A stretch of DNA of 50,317 nucleotides from Balneolia bacterium (lineage in GTDB: Bacteria > Bacteroidota > Rhodothermia > Balneolales > Cyclonatronaceae): NCBI GenBank assembly GCA_022565795.1, contig JAIUMA010000018.1, forward strand, positions 1 through 50,317, read 5' to 3'. A model generated the notes under the pieces. The model was given only the letters and a program-made list of their open reading frames with translations, made no database searches and was not told the origin of the DNA. Within the stretch, counting starts at the first letter, position 1; each line of letters begins with the position of its first letter. Shown one piece after another: positions 1-10,125 of this stretch. The position numbers and the translations under genes were made by a program.

Positions 1-1907
1 CTGCACAGGTTCTACTTGCCGTAATGGCCGGTGCTTATGCGGTTTACCACGGTCCTGAAGGACTAAAGCGCATCGCTTCCCGAATTAACGGTATGGCCCG
101 TCTGGCCGAAAAAGGGCTGGAAGGCCTTGGTTTCACGCAAACCAACGCGGTCTATTTCGATACTCTCAAAATTGAAGTTGAGTCAGCCGAATTCAGAGAT
201 GCAGTTCGCAAAGAAGCAGAATCCCGCGAGGTGAACTTCCGCTATTTCGACACCAACCATATCGGTATGTCGTTCGACCAGAAAAAAGAACCGGAAGACG
301 TAGCTGAAATAGTTGATATATTTGCTACCGTGATGGGCAAAAATGCAGGCTTTGATCTTGCGAAGGCCTCTGAGGGCATCACCATAAGCTTTCCTGAAAC
401 CATCACGCGCAACACAGAGTATCTTACGCACGAGGTCTTCAACATGTACCATAGCGAGCACGAGATGCTCCGCTACCTCAAGCGCCTGGAAAACCGTGAT
501 CTTTCCCTTACGCACTCGATGATTTCGCTCGGATCGTGTACGATGAAGCTGAATGCCACCACCGAGATGATTCCGGTGACCTGGCCCAAGCTTGGCTCGA
601 TTCATCCGTTTGTGCCGGTAAATCAGGCGCAGGGATACAAACAAATGATTGATGATCTAACGAGCTGGCTGTCTGAAATTACCGGATTTCACACCGTATC
701 TATGCAGCCAAATTCCGGTGCACAGGGCGAGTATGCCGGCTTGATGGCCATTCGTGCCTACCACATCGCTAATGGTAATGCTAACCGTAACGTGGCAATT
801 GTGCCTTCGTCAGCACACGGGACCAACCCTGCAAGCGCGGTGATGGCGGGGATGAAGGTAGTCATTACTAAATGCGACGAGAAAGGGAACATCAACGTGG
901 ATGACCTTCGCGAAAAGGCAGATAAGTACAAAGATGATCTTGCCGCGCTGATGGTAACCTACCCGTCGACACATGGCGTTTTCGAAGCTGATATCCGCGA
1001 AATCTGTGAGATTATTCACGAGCGTGGCGGTCAGGTTTACATGGATGGTGCCAATATGAATGCGCAGGTGGGATTAACTTCCCCAGGAATTATCGGCGCT
1101 GATGTGTGTCACCTCAACCTGCACAAAACGTTCTGTATTCCTCACGGCGGCGGCGGACCCGGAATGGGGCCGATTGGTGTTGCTAAGCACCTCGCGCCTT
1201 TCCTTGCCGGACACGTTACGCTCGAAAACGAGAAGACCAATACCACTGCGATTTCCGCTGCTCCGTACGGTAGTGCGAGTATTCTGGCGATTTCGTACGC
1301 CTACATTCGTATGATGGGTGCTGAAGGCCTCACAAACGCGACGAAGCTGGCTATTCTCAACGCAAACTACATTAAGGCGCGTCTTGAAGGCCATTATGAA
1401 GTGTTGTACAAAGGCGAAACCGGCCGTGTCGCCCACGAGATGATCGTAGAGCTGCGCCCGTTCAAAGCTGAATGCGGTATCGAAGCTGTTGACATCGCAA
1501 AACGCATGATGGACTACGGCTATCACGCGCCGACTATGTCGTTCCCGGTTGCCGGAACCATTATGATTGAGCCGACCGAGAGCGAGTCGATCGCTGAGCT
1601 GGATCGCTTCTGCGATATGATGATATCAATTCGCAAAGAAATTCGGGACATAGCTGAAGGGCGTGCCGATAAGGAAGACAACCCGCTGAAGCTTGCTCCG
1701 CACACCTCCGAAGTTGTTACAGCCGATGAGTGGAACCACAGCTATACGCGCAGGCAGGCTGCTTATCCGTTGCCATGGATTTCGAGATCAAAATTCTGGC
1801 CTACCGTTAGCCGTATCGACGATGCTTACGGAGACAGAAATCTGATTTGCAGCTGCGCAGACGTATCATCCTATGAAAGCGAAAGCGAGCTGGAAAGCGT
1901 CTCCTAA
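1..1907 (+). CDS. gcvP: Glycine dehydrogenase (decarboxylating), P protein, 3' part
   Basis: This is the P protein of the glycine cleavage system, which decarboxylates glycine and passes the aminomethyl group to the lipoyl arm of the H protein. The reading frame is open to the left edge of the window (first full codon at 3), so the N-terminal third is missing. The PLP-binding lysine lies in the motif [20 protein letters not shown]; its codon is at 1125-1127. The glycine-rich stretch after it and the C-terminal block ending in [10 protein letters not shown] are typical of the family. The visible part runs to a normal stop with no lesion. A strong terminator follows 24 bases downstream, so this gene ends its transcription unit. 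Confidence 0.97.
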   Translation, partial: AQVLLAVMAGAYAVYHGPEGLKRIASRINGMARLAEKGLEGLGFTQTNAVYFDTLKIEVESAEFRDAVRKEAESREVNFRYFDTNHIGMSFDQKKEPEDVAEIVDIFATVMGKNAGFDLAKASEGITISFPETITRNTEYLTHEVFNMYHSEHEMLRYLKRLENRDLSLTHSMISLGSCTMKLNATTEMIPVTWPKLGSIHPFVPVNQAQGYKQMIDDLTSWLSEITGFHTVSMQPNSGAQGEYAGLMAIRAYHIANGNANRNVAIVPSSAHGTNPASAVMAGMKVVITKCDEKGNINVDDLREKADKYKDDLAALMVTYPSTHGVFEADIREICEIIHERGGQVYMDGANMNAQVGLTSPGIIGADVCHLNLHKTFCIPHGGGGPGMGPIGVAKHLAPFLAGHVTLENEKTNTTAISAAPYGSASILAISYAYIRMMGAEGLTNATKLAILNANYIKARLEGHYEVLYKGETGRVAHEMIVELRPFKAECGIEAVDIAKRMMDYGYHAPTMSFPVAGTIMIEPTESESIAELDRFCDMMISIRKEIRDIAEGRADKEDNPLKLAPHTSEVVTADEWNHSYTRRQAAYPLPWISRSKFWPTVSRIDDAYGDRNLICSCADVSSYESESELESVS

Positions 1908-1930
1908 ACGATTGTAAGACAGCTAAATAA

Positions 1931-1969
1931 AAAAAGAGCATTCATTTTTGATGGATGCTCTTTTTTTTT
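1931..1969 (+). terminator. Rho-independent terminator of gcvP
   Basis: A 10-bp stem (GAGCATTCAT pairing with ATGGATGCTC, one G-U pair) with a 5-base loop is followed by nine T residues. It lies 24 bases after the gcvP stop. Confidence 0.9.
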
Positions 1970-2105
1970 GACACATAGAAGTTATGCATTACGCATTACT
2001 AGTTGTTGGCGAGATGACCTCGAGCTACACAGGACTTTTTCAAAGAGCACACGACGCTCGACGAAAAAGACAGGACCATAACCAACAGTCCATAGGTAAG
2101 ATCTG

Positions 2106-2138
2106 AAAAGCCGGCGCCGGTGAACGGCCCCGGCTTTT
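2106..2138. terminator. Bidirectional hairpin terminator after the hydrolase gene
   Basis: AAAAGCCGGCGCCG pairs with CGGCCCCGGCTTTT (14 bp, one mismatch), with T-runs available in both directions. It abuts the stop codon of the minus-strand hydrolase gene (2139-2141) and probably terminates that gene, while backing up the gcvP terminator on the other strand. Confidence 0.8.
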
Positions 2139-2999
2139 TTATGGATTTAAATCCGGGAACAGGCTTTGCAGAAACTCTTTGTATGCTCGGGTATACTCCT
2201 GAGATTCAGGCAGGTCGTTATGGCCACCTCCGCGAACAATCTTAAGTGTTTTTTTCGGTGATGCTGACGCTTCGTAAAGTTTTTCCGCCATCACCTTTGG
2301 CGTTACCTGATCATCACCACCCGTTACAATAAACAGAGGTATTTGTGTGGTTTCAACGTTAGTTACATTGTTTTGGCTGCCGATTGCATCATCCACGCTA
2401 AAGCGTATGAAAGGCCGCAGAAGCCATGGCACCAGTCTTCTGGTCCAGTCTCTTACGTTGGAAATCGGGCTTTCCAGAATATAACCAGCGGCATTAGTTT
2501 CATTAGCAAGACGACCTGCCATGAACGAACCCATCGAGTGGCCATGCAGAACAATGCTTTCCCCGCTGATCCCCTGCGTTTCGGTAAGGAATTGAAAAGC
2601 TGACCGCGAATCGTCTATCAGCCCGTCTACGCTGGGAGAACCGCTGCTGAGACCGTAGCCACGATAATCGAACATCAAAACGTTGACGGGAACCTGTTCG
2701 AAATGACGAATCCATGGCCGAGCTTTCACCAGTAGAAAACCGTTACCACCGAAGTAGAGCACCGTAGCTTCGGCATCGTCACGGGTAAACCACCATGCAT
2801 TAAGCGTTTCCCCGTCGCTGGTGCTGATTTCCGTTTCAGTAAGCGTAAACACGTCAGACCGAAAGCTCTCCGGAGTAACGGTTCTGTGGTTATCGAAGGC
2901 ATCCTGCTCGGTTATGTCGATAGTCGTACAAGACAGCAGGAAAAACAAAGCGGGCAATAATGACCATTTGAGCTGGTTTTTTGCGAAGGTAAAATTCAT
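2139..2999 (-). CDS. Alpha/beta hydrolase lipoprotein (serine hydrolase, S33-like)
   Basis: A predicted lipoprotein with a serine-hydrolase fold. Residues 1-24 form a signal sequence ending in the lipobox LLSC, so Cys24 should be lipidated and the enzyme tethered to a membrane on the periplasmic side. The nucleophile motif GHSMG puts Ser155 at the elbow; the Asp of VTGGDDQVTP (about 229-230) and His260 in GGGHND complete a plausible catalytic triad. An oxyanion-hole region FGGNG is near residue 85. The closest general class is the BAAT/serine aminopeptidase-like hydrolases; the substrate cannot be read from sequence. It is monocistronic, flanked by a terminator downstream and divergent from the gene at 3129. 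Confidence 0.85.
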   Translation of the reverse strand: MNFTFAKNQLKWSLLPALFFLLSCTTIDITEQDAFDNHRTVTPESFRSDVFTLTETEISTSDGETLNAWWFTRDDAEATVLYFGGNGFLLVKARPWIRHFEQVPVNVLMFDYRGYGLSSGSPSVDGLIDDSRSAFQFLTETQGISGESIVLHGHSMGSFMAGRLANETNAAGYILESPISNVRDWTRRLVPWLLRPFIRFSVDDAIGSQNNVTNVETTQIPLFIVTGGDDQVTPKVMAEKLYEASASPKKTLKIVRGGGHNDLPESQEYTRAYKEFLQSLFPDLNP

Positions 3000-3128
3000 G
3001 CAGATTGTTTAAGGCGATTATGAGGATTGTTTCGTTGTAACCAGAGTAAAAACATTTTTGTGGGGGAAAGGTTCATAAAAGTTTTTTCTGAATTCTCTTT
3101 ATCAATTTCTTTTTTTATATTTCGAGAT

Positions 3129-3557
3129 ATGAAGACCATAAAACTCTTTTACGCCTCTATTTTTATTGGGTTTCTGCTAATGGCAGCCAACACGGTTGTT
3201 ATTACACAATTCCTTGCAGATATACCGGATCCCAATAAAAATGAGATAAAGCTAACCTGGGTAGCTCAGGACGAGGTGAATTTACAGCATTACGAAATAC
3301 GCCGCAAAATGGTTCGTGATCAGGAGTTTTACACAATAGCAACGGTGGCGCCACAACCACCATCAGCTACTCCGAACTCGTACGAATATACCGATAGAAA
3401 TGTCTTCAGAAATAATGAAAATTCAGAACCTGTCACGTACGAACTTAATGCAGTCTTCACGAACGGAGACCGATCTTTTGTAGGTCAGGCGGAAGTAAAC
3501 TACACATCGACCGCCGTTCGCAGGACCTGGGGCAGCATTAAAGCAATGTTCCAGTAG
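3129..3557 (+). CDS. Small exported fibronectin-III-like protein
   Basis: A protein of about 142 residues. The open frame extends upstream to 3027, but the ATG at 3129 (MKTIKLFYASIFIGFLL) starts a clean signal peptide or membrane anchor and is preferred. The rest, with IKLTWVAQDEVNLQHYEIRR and later VTYELNAVF, reads like one fibronectin type III repeat, the kind that often precedes surface or gliding proteins in this group. It ends 5 bases before pyrR, so the two are probably co-transcribed, although no functional link is known. The role is unknown; secretion and a beta-sandwich fold are inferred. Confidence 0.65.
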   Translation: MKTIKLFYASIFIGFLLMAANTVVITQFLADIPDPNKNEIKLTWVAQDEVNLQHYEIRRKMVRDQEFYTIATVAPQPPSATPNSYEYTDRNVFRNNENSEPVTYELNAVFTNGDRSFVGQAEVNYTSTAVRRTWGSIKAMFQ

Positions 3558-3562
3558 GCATT

Positions 3563-4075
3563 ATGACCGATACGCTTCGGCCTCAGCTTATTCTGATGGA
3601 TCCCGCGAGGGTTAAGCGTACGGTACGCAGAATGGCATTCCAGCTTGCTGAAGGAATATCTAATCCCGAAAACGTTGTACTGGTGGGCCTAAACGTACGC
3701 GGACAAATTATTGCTTCTCTTTTGGGGGAGGATTTGTCTAAAGCGATTAAATATTCCATCCCTGTATATCAGACCGATGTGAATACAACCGAACTGCCTG
3801 AACCCGGATTTGATACCCAAAATAAAGACATCATCCTGGTAGACGACGTGCTTTTTTCAGGTCGTACCATGTCAAGAGCTCTCAGCGTAGTAAGCGCAGA
3901 AGGGGAACCTGAACGCATTAGAATAGCTGTTTTGGTAGACCGTGGTCACCGCACATTTCCGCTTTATCCGGAAGTCTCCGGAATGCGATACCCCACCAAA
4001 TTCGATGAGCATGTGGAAGTGGTGCCGTCAGATTCAGATCAGTCGGTCTCTGTTTTACTGTTTGAAAACAGCTAA
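3563..4075 (+). CDS. pyrR: PyrR-type phosphoribosyltransferase / pyr regulator
   Basis: PyrR-family protein: in Bacillus-type bacteria it is an RNA-binding attenuator of pyrimidine genes with uracil phosphoribosyltransferase activity. The PRPP-binding signature DIILVDDVLFSGRT is at residues 89-102, close to the canonical form with Tyr-Thr replaced by Phe-Ser. The downstream LVDRGHR motif followed by YPTKFDEHVEVV is characteristic of PyrR rather than of other phosphoribosyltransferases. At 170 residues it is slightly short of the usual 180. No pyr biosynthesis genes or attenuator are visible nearby, so whether it still regulates or works only as an enzyme is open. Confidence 0.85.
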   Translation: MTDTLRPQLILMDPARVKRTVRRMAFQLAEGISNPENVVLVGLNVRGQIIASLLGEDLSKAIKYSIPVYQTDVNTTELPEPGFDTQNKDIILVDDVLFSGRTMSRALSVVSAEGEPERIRIAVLVDRGHRTFPLYPEVSGMRYPTKFDEHVEVVPSDSDQSVSVLLFENS

Positions 4076-4245
4076 ATAATTATTGTCTGCTTATCGGTAG
4101 AGAATTTTTTCAGGCAGGTTAAAAAGTTCTTAATAAAAAGCGTCTTAAAAGTCGTAAAATCCGTTTTTTTTATTATTTTAAGCACTAATACTGAGACAAC
4201 GTCGCATATTTCTTACTGAATGTTAATCAAACTGTACCTTTATAC

Positions 4246-5148
4246 ATGAAAAAGTTACTGTTAGCGCTATTTTGTGCAGCCATCTTTTCTACAACAGCAA
4301 ACGCCGATGCCGGACTGGGCGGCGTAGAATGGGGCGAAGTACCCCCGGATTCCGTTTCTCCATGGAAACTTGAACTAAGAGGTAGTCTTAATGGCTCGCA
4401 GGCCAGCTATCGTAACTGGGAGCAAGGTGGTGTAAATACAGTTGCTGTTAGTGCAGCAACAAACTTTAACGCACTGTACAGAAGCGAGCGCTGGGGATAT
4501 AATCTAGATATAGCACTTCTCTATGGCCAGGCTAAATTAGATGATGACTTCAGAAAAACAGATGATGAAATCCGAATCAGAAACACTGGCCGGTATTTTC
4601 TTAATGATGAGCGCTGGAGCATCGTGGCTAGCGTTAACTTCGATTCCCAGTTCGACCGTGGTTTCGATAACAATCGCGAGTTTGTTATTTCACGCTTTAT
4701 GTCGCCTGCTTACCTCACAGAAACACTGGGTATTTCATTTAAGCCCGTTTCTTATTTTAATATCGACTTTGGTGCTGCAGCAAAGCAGACTATTGTGCTG
4801 GAGGATGGTCTGGCAGGAGTGAGAGGGGGCGAGCCTATTACGTATCGTGCGCGATACGGTCTGGATGAAGACCAAAGCGTAAGAAATGAGCTTGGTTTTT
4901 CGTTGCTGCTTCAGTTCGACAAGGAGCTTTTTGAAAACGTACGCTACGTTTCCACGCTCGAGACGTTTACCAATGCAAACAGAAATCCGGATCGCTCCGA
5001 CTTCCGTTTTCACAACGAGCTGATTGGCCGCATCAACAACTTTATGAACACCACGCTGCGTTTCACGATGTTGTACAATGATGATATCTCTGATAAACTA
5101 CAGCTTCGTCAGACGCTTTCCGTGGGCGTTTCATTTCGTCTTATCTAA
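4246..5148 (+). CDS. DUF3078 outer-membrane beta-barrel protein
   Basis: Signal peptide at residues 1-20 (MKKLLLALFCAAIFSTTANA), then a series of amphipathic strands with aromatic ends, finishing in ...LSVGVSFRLI, as expected of a barrel strand. The early NWEQGGVNTV motif matches the DUF3078 family, a Bacteroidota-specific group of roughly 300 residues with no assigned role. It is preceded by a 170-base A/T-rich leader that probably holds a promoter. The PLP decarboxylase gene starts 8 bases downstream, so they likely share a transcript; the reason for this pairing is unknown. Confidence 0.8.
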   Translation: MKKLLLALFCAAIFSTTANADAGLGGVEWGEVPPDSVSPWKLELRGSLNGSQASYRNWEQGGVNTVAVSAATNFNALYRSERWGYNLDIALLYGQAKLDDDFRKTDDEIRIRNTGRYFLNDERWSIVASVNFDSQFDRGFDNNREFVISRFMSPAYLTETLGISFKPVSYFNIDFGAAAKQTIVLEDGLAGVRGGEPITYRARYGLDEDQSVRNELGFSLLLQFDKELFENVRYVSTLETFTNANRNPDRSDFRFHNELIGRINNFMNTTLRFTMLYNDDISDKLQLRQTLSVGVSFRLI

Positions 5149-5156
5149 ATTAAACC

Positions 5157-6551
5157 ATGTTTAAAGAGCTGCTTCCTTATCTGAGCAAGTGGTTTGAGCA
5201 GGCTGAAATTCGGGGATATTCCATCCCCCCAACATACGGAAAAGAACATACTAAGGGACATTCGGATGCTTCATCCGGTGTCCCTTCTTCATTTGACCTG
5301 GATGAGGTTTTTGAAGAGTTTGTCGACCGCATGAAGCTCAACTACCCGTTTCATCATCCCGACTATGCCGGGCAGATGCTAAAACCGCCGCATCCAGTTG
5401 CATGGTTGGCCTATAGCATGGCCATGAGCGTGAATACCAACAACCACGCGCTAGATGGCGGACCTCCAACTTCGGAAATGGAAAAAGAGGTGGTGGCAAA
5501 ACTGGCAAAAATGTTTGGTTACGGTGATGTGTTTCTGGGCCATCTCACCAGCGGAGGCACCATAGCCAACCTTGAGGCGCTTTGGATCTCAAAAAGCCTT
5601 CACCCTGACAAACCTGTGCTGTTTTCCGATGCATCTCATTACACGCATAAAAGAATGTGTGACGTGCTCGGTGTGGAAAGCCGCTCTGTGTCACTGGCAG
5701 AAGACGAGAACTTTGAGCAGCGACTTAAAGCAGAGCTGAAGGAAGCCGGTACACTCGTGGTCACGGTTGGAACTACTGGCACTGGCGTTATTGAGCCTCT
5801 GCATCGCCTTTTGCCTCTTTGCCGTGAAGCAGGCGTTCGCATCCACGTAGACGCGGCCTATGGTGGCTTCTTTAAACTGCTTGCCGGTTCAGGACTGATT
5901 GACTCAAAGCCCTGGGATGTTATCCATGAGGTGGACAGCATTGTAGTCGATCCTCACAAGCACGGGCTTCAGCCTTACGGCTGTGGATGTGTACTCTTTA
6001 AAGATCCGGCTGTTGGTCGTTTTTATAAGCACGACTCACCCTATACCTATTTTTCATCGGATGAGCTTCACCTTGGTGAAATTACCCTTGAGTGCTCCAG
6101 AGCAGGAGCCGCTGCAGCTGCACTTTGGTTTACGCTGAAGTGCTTTGGGTTAAGCAGCAGATCACCCTTCGCGGCCATGCTTGAGGACTGTGTAAAAGCA
6201 GCTAAGGATTTTGCTAATCGTATGGAAAATGCCCGTGATTTTGGTCTTTACATTCGTCCGGAGACCGATATTGTGGTCTACTTTCCGAAGGCAGAAAACA
6301 CCGCAGAGGTCAGCCGTCTGAGCCGGGAGATCTTTCAGGACTCCATGCGGCAGGGGCAGCAGTCGCTTTATCTCAGTCTGTTTAAAGTTGATGCGAAATA
6401 TTTCACCCGAAACTTTCCTGATGTTGAGCTAAGCGAAGGTGAGGAGCAGGTGACTTTATTGCGAAGCGTTTTTATGAAGCCGTCTCACCTTGCGTTCACC
6501 GGTGAAATGGAAATACGTCTGAACGCTTCATTAAAACGGATTAACAGCTAA
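5157..6551 (+). CDS. Group II PLP-dependent amino acid decarboxylase
   Basis: A fold-type I PLP enzyme of the pyridoxal-dependent decarboxylase family (glutamate, DOPA, tyrosine or 2,4-diaminobutyrate decarboxylases). The Schiff-base lysine is Lys268 in VVDPHKHG, Asp232 of HVDAAYGG should bind the pyridine nitrogen, and a histidine of SDASHYTHK (161 or 164) probably stacks on the ring. TSGGTIANLEAL near 131-142 is the phosphate-loop region. Length 464 is normal for the family. The substrate cannot be assigned; aspartate or aromatic amino acids are possible. It begins 8 bases after the DUF3078 gene and the next gene starts 71 bases later with its own leader. Confidence 0.85.
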   Translation: MFKELLPYLSKWFEQAEIRGYSIPPTYGKEHTKGHSDASSGVPSSFDLDEVFEEFVDRMKLNYPFHHPDYAGQMLKPPHPVAWLAYSMAMSVNTNNHALDGGPPTSEMEKEVVAKLAKMFGYGDVFLGHLTSGGTIANLEALWISKSLHPDKPVLFSDASHYTHKRMCDVLGVESRSVSLAEDENFEQRLKAELKEAGTLVVTVGTTGTGVIEPLHRLLPLCREAGVRIHVDAAYGGFFKLLAGSGLIDSKPWDVIHEVDSIVVDPHKHGLQPYGCGCVLFKDPAVGRFYKHDSPYTYFSSDELHLGEITLECSRAGAAAAALWFTLKCFGLSSRSPFAAMLEDCVKAAKDFANRMENARDFGLYIRPETDIVVYFPKAENTAEVSRLSREIFQDSMRQGQQSLYLSLFKVDAKYFTRNFPDVELSEGEEQVTLLRSVFMKPSHLAFTGEMEIRLNASLKRINS

Positions 6552-6622
6552 GATTTTAATTTCAGGCAGATTAGGTTATTTTAAGTTCGACAATCTAATC
6601 TTAAGAAAGCATAAGGACTGGT

Positions 6623-8632
6623 TTGAATCGCCTGAATACCTTTTTAAGCAGCGTAATAGCTGTTTTTATCGTTTTAATTCTCGCAGCATCGCCTGCACTC
6701 TCACAACAAACAGACATTGAGGAATCACTTTACTATCGGGTGACTGTCCCGATAGCTAACAGCGAGACGATCCGCACCATTGGTGATCTCGGGCTTCCCA
6801 TCGATCATGTGCATTACCACGAAAGGGTGATGCATGCCGAGTTCAGCGGTTACGATCTTAATCTGCTCACCGAAGCAGGAATCGATTGTCAGATTTACCA
6901 GGCGGACATGGCTTCGTACTATGAGCAGAAGCTGACCTCAGACGAGCTTTTCCACAGCCGTGATCTTACGGGTAGCGGTGCTCCGCAGAATTTCAAACTG
7001 GGATCTATGGGTGGGCATCTCACTTTGGACGAGGTAATTGATGAAATGGATCTGATGCATGAACTTTTCCCCAATCTCATCACCGAAAAATTCAGCATTG
7101 GTCAGTCCTATGAAGGCCGCGATATTTGGACCGTATGGATGGGAACCGAGCTGGATGAGGAGAAGCCACAGGCGTACTATAACTCTCTGATACACGCCCG
7201 CGAGCCTATGAGTATGATGAATCTGGTCTACTATATGTGGTGGCTGCTGGAGAATTATGGGGAAGATGAAATGGCTACCTTTCTGCTCGATGAGCGGCAT
7301 TTGGCGTTCACCCTGGTACTTAATCCCGATGGCTATGAGTTCAACAGGCAAAACAGCCCAAACGGAGGCGGCATGCACCGCAAGAATATGCGTCCCAACG
7401 GCACCACAAATCCAGGGGTGGACCTGAACAGAAACTTTGGTCCGGAAATTTTCTGGGATCATCCTAACGGCGGCTCTTCAACATCTCCCTCCAGCGATAC
7501 CTACAGAGGACCTGCACCATTCAGCGAACCTGAAACGCAGGCGCTGAAGGCATTTGTGCTGGAAAACAGCTTCAGAACGGTTTTTAACTACCACAACTTT
7601 TCAGACCTGCTTATCTACCCCTATGGTGCGCTTCAGCGCCAAACGGCAGATGCTCACATATTTTTGCCGTATGCGAAGCAAATGACGGCATTCAACAATT
7701 ATCTGTATGGAACAGATCAGGAAACGGTTAACTATAGTACCCGAGGTGGCGCAGATGACTGGTTTTATGGTTTTGAAGAGGGCAATGATAACCGGGTAAA
7801 CGCTATTTCAATGACGCCGGAAGTTGGAAGCGTAAGTGACGGTACAGGAGGCGTCTGGGGTGCATTCTGGGCAAGAGCTGACAGAATTGTGAGATTGTCT
7901 CAGGATAATATATATCCAAATCAGCTTTTGGCTCTATTTGCTGGTCCTGCATTAAGACAAACAGAACTTACATCAATTGGAGCATTTCAACCATACCAAT
8001 CTCTCAGCCCTGAAATTTCGCTCAACTCTGCTGAGGCAGGGGGTGAGACATTTTTTAATCTGTTTTTTGATGAGGTGCTTTATAACGCCGGGCGGTATGG
8101 TATGGAGGTGAACCTCACGGCTTCGACTGATGCGGAGTTTGTGGCCTTCATGGAAAATACGGTAAGCTTCACTGTTGATATCGATGACAGCTTTGCCGGA
8201 AGTACACCCGAATTCGTGATGGAGCTCGACTCTGAAGTGCCGGATGATATGGAGTTTGTGGTCACTATAGATATGGATATCCCGTTCACTCAGGACAGCT
8301 TCAGCTGGGACTTTATTTTTACCACATTCGGCAGTCCTGTTAGCGCAGAGCCTGGACATGAATTGCCGCGCAAGGTAGCGCTCAAGCAAAACTATCCAAA
8401 TCCGTTTAATCCTGACACCAGCATTCAGTTCATGCTTCCAGAAAGCGCGGAGGTCACCCTTGAGGTCTATGACACCATGGGGCGCCGGGTGCAAACGCTG
8501 GTTAACGGTTCCATGAGCGCAGGCGAGCACAGAGTGAACTTCGATGCTTCATCACTTTCGAGCGGTGTGTATCTCTACCGTCTGACAACAGGAAGCGAAG
8601 CCCACGTTCGAAAAATGACATTGCTGAAATAG
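6623..8632 (+). CDS. Secreted M14 zinc carboxypeptidase with T9SS sorting domain
   Basis: A metallocarboxypeptidase. The start is a TTG at 6623 preceded by TAAGGA; no ATG or GTG is available in frame because a stop lies at 6602-6604. Residues 1-28 form a signal peptide. The zinc site is H191-A-R-E194 plus His324 (FNYHNFSD); Glu400 in MTPEVG is the expected catalytic glutamate. A beta-sandwich region follows, and the last 80 residues are a T9SS type A sorting domain (NYPNPFNPDTSIQF ... GVYLYRLTTG), which implies export through the type IX system and surface attachment or release. All catalytic residues are present, so it should be an active extracellular peptidase used in protein scavenging. 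Confidence 0.92.
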   Translation: MNRLNTFLSSVIAVFIVLILAASPALSQQTDIEESLYYRVTVPIANSETIRTIGDLGLPIDHVHYHERVMHAEFSGYDLNLLTEAGIDCQIYQADMASYYEQKLTSDELFHSRDLTGSGAPQNFKLGSMGGHLTLDEVIDEMDLMHELFPNLITEKFSIGQSYEGRDIWTVWMGTELDEEKPQAYYNSLIHAREPMSMMNLVYYMWWLLENYGEDEMATFLLDERHLAFTLVLNPDGYEFNRQNSPNGGGMHRKNMRPNGTTNPGVDLNRNFGPEIFWDHPNGGSSTSPSSDTYRGPAPFSEPETQALKAFVLENSFRTVFNYHNFSDLLIYPYGALQRQTADAHIFLPYAKQMTAFNNYLYGTDQETVNYSTRGGADDWFYGFEEGNDNRVNAISMTPEVGSVSDGTGGVWGAFWARADRIVRLSQDNIYPNQLLALFAGPALRQTELTSIGAFQPYQSLSPEISLNSAEAGGETFFNLFFDEVLYNAGRYGMEVNLTASTDAEFVAFMENTVSFTVDIDDSFAGSTPEFVMELDSEVPDDMEFVVTIDMDIPFTQDSFSWDFIFTTFGSPVSAEPGHELPRKVALKQNYPNPFNPDTSIQFMLPESAEVTLEVYDTMGRRVQTLVNGSMSAGEHRVNFDASSLSSGVYLYRLTTGSEAHVRKMTLLK

Positions 8633-8755
8633 GGGGAATAAAGAATAAGTAATTAACAATAAATAATAAGGCAATGAGGATCAGAAATTGTTTGTAGCCA
8701 TCAATTGCCCATTCCATTCTGCGTCCTCGGACAGTCAAAGATCAGCAATCTACAA

Positions 8756-9799
8756 TCAGAAATCAGAGTGCTTTAGCCCTATGATATTTACTTCGGGTTC
8801 GAGGTGAATTCCGAATTTCTGCTCTACATCATCGCGAATGTTTCGGGCAAGGGCTAGCAGCTCCCTTCCTGATGCCTTGCCGAAGTTTACGAGCACAAGC
8901 GCCTGATGCGGCCAGGTTCCGGCATCACCGTTTCTGGCTCCTTTCCATCCGGCGTGTTGAATCAGCCAGCCGGCGGGTACTTTGGTGAACCCTTCACCGG
9001 CGGGGTAGGAGGGCACTTCCGGACGCGCTTCTTTCAGCTGTTCAAACTGCGCATCGGGTATGACCGGATTTTTGAAGAAACTTCCCGCGTTGCCGTATTT
9101 TTTCCAGTCAGGCAGCTTCGATTCCCTTATTTTGATGACTGCACTAGACACATCGCGTGGAGTCGGATTATCTGCCCCTATTTCCCCCAGCGTTTGAGCA
9201 ATAGCTCCGTAGCTTGTGTTAACCTCTGCGTGTTCGGCATCAGTCAGGCGAAGGGTGATGGCGCTGATGATGTATTTATCTTTCAGCTCTTCCTTAAAAA
9301 CGCTGGTGCGGTAGCCAAAACGGCATTCTTGAGGACTAAAGGTTTTCAGCTCACCGGTCAGGCGATCGATAGCCTCAAGTGAGTGAAATACGTCCTTGAG
9401 CTCAACGCCGTAGGCTCCGATATTCTGCATGGGAGCCGCGCCGCAGCAGCCCGGAATGAGGGACAGGTTCTCGATACCCGCAAGGTTCGCATCAAGAGTG
9501 TGCATCACAAGGTCGTGCCATACGACTCCGGCACCCGCCCGTACAAAACTAGTGCCATCATCCTGCTTTTCTATGCTAATACCTGAAATGGATATCTGAA
9601 GCAGGTCGAATGCGGGCTCGTCTACGAAAAGTACGTTACTTCCGCCTCCCAAAACCATCGCTTGTGATGCGCTATGAGGGTTTGCCTTTAGATAATCGCG
9701 GTAGTCCTGCACCGAATTGATTTGAATGAGACGCGGGGCCGTAACGTCTATTCCGAAGGTGGTATAATTTTTTAGACTTACCGAGGTCCGTATGTTCAC
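8756..9799 (-). CDS. murB: UDP-N-acetylenolpyruvoylglucosamine reductase
   Basis: MurB makes UDP-N-acetylmuramate from the enolpyruvyl intermediate using NADPH and FAD, in the cytoplasm, as part of peptidoglycan synthesis. The FAD-binding N-domain shows TTFGIDVTAPRL and VLGGGSNVLF; the substrate domain shows QNIGAYGVE, GYRTSVFK and NAGSFFKNP (the serine proton donor), and the C-terminal EPEVNIIG carries the catalytic glutamate. With 347 residues it is the long type I form. The usual PGSVGAAP is PGCCGAAP here, a benign-looking variation. It sits alone, away from other mur genes, between two convergent or divergent neighbours. Confidence 0.95.
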   Translation of the reverse strand: MNIRTSVSLKNYTTFGIDVTAPRLIQINSVQDYRDYLKANPHSASQAMVLGGGSNVLFVDEPAFDLLQISISGISIEKQDDGTSFVRAGAGVVWHDLVMHTLDANLAGIENLSLIPGCCGAAPMQNIGAYGVELKDVFHSLEAIDRLTGELKTFSPQECRFGYRTSVFKEELKDKYIISAITLRLTDAEHAEVNTSYGAIAQTLGEIGADNPTPRDVSSAVIKIRESKLPDWKKYGNAGSFFKNPVIPDAQFEQLKEARPEVPSYPAGEGFTKVPAGWLIQHAGWKGARNGDAGTWPHQALVLVNFGKASGRELLALARNIRDDVEQKFGIHLEPEVNIIGLKHSDF

Positions 9800-10125
9800 A
9801 GCTTGTTGGTTGGGTTATTATGAGGCATCCTGAGTTTGCGGAGGAAATTCGCTCACAAAATAACAAAATAATCCTACAGAATTGGAATTAAGAGCGGGAG
9901 CAACGGCCGGAGGCCGACTGTCAAAAGTCACTAAAAATTCTTAAATTATTGAGTTACAATCGTTTTCAAAGCTGGAGTTTTGGCGCGTCTGAGCTGGTGA
10001 GCATTCTGCAAATATGTGAACGCAGAGCAAGATGTTTCTCGTTAATAAAGCGCAATACATCATGCAAAACTAACGGCCTCAAACGCCTGCTCACTAAACC
10101 TATCACACTTTACCATATAACTATC
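9800..10125. other. Gene-free divergent spacer between murB and the PTPS gene
   Basis: A 326-base interval that must hold promoters for both flanking genes. It contains a small GC hairpin (CGGCC-gga-GGCCG at 9904-9916). An open frame continues into the PTPS gene from 9949, but its translation does not resemble a protein and it is treated as non-coding. Confidence 0.5.

Noticed and set aside
183-644. 153-codon minus-strand ORF inside gcvP
   Set aside because: Antisense to an intact conserved coding region; no protein-like features.
9949-10125. N-terminal extension of the PTPS-like gene
   Set aside because: The extra 59 residues do not resemble any domain, and the family N-terminus MVYVTRKVHF begins exactly at the TTG at 10126.
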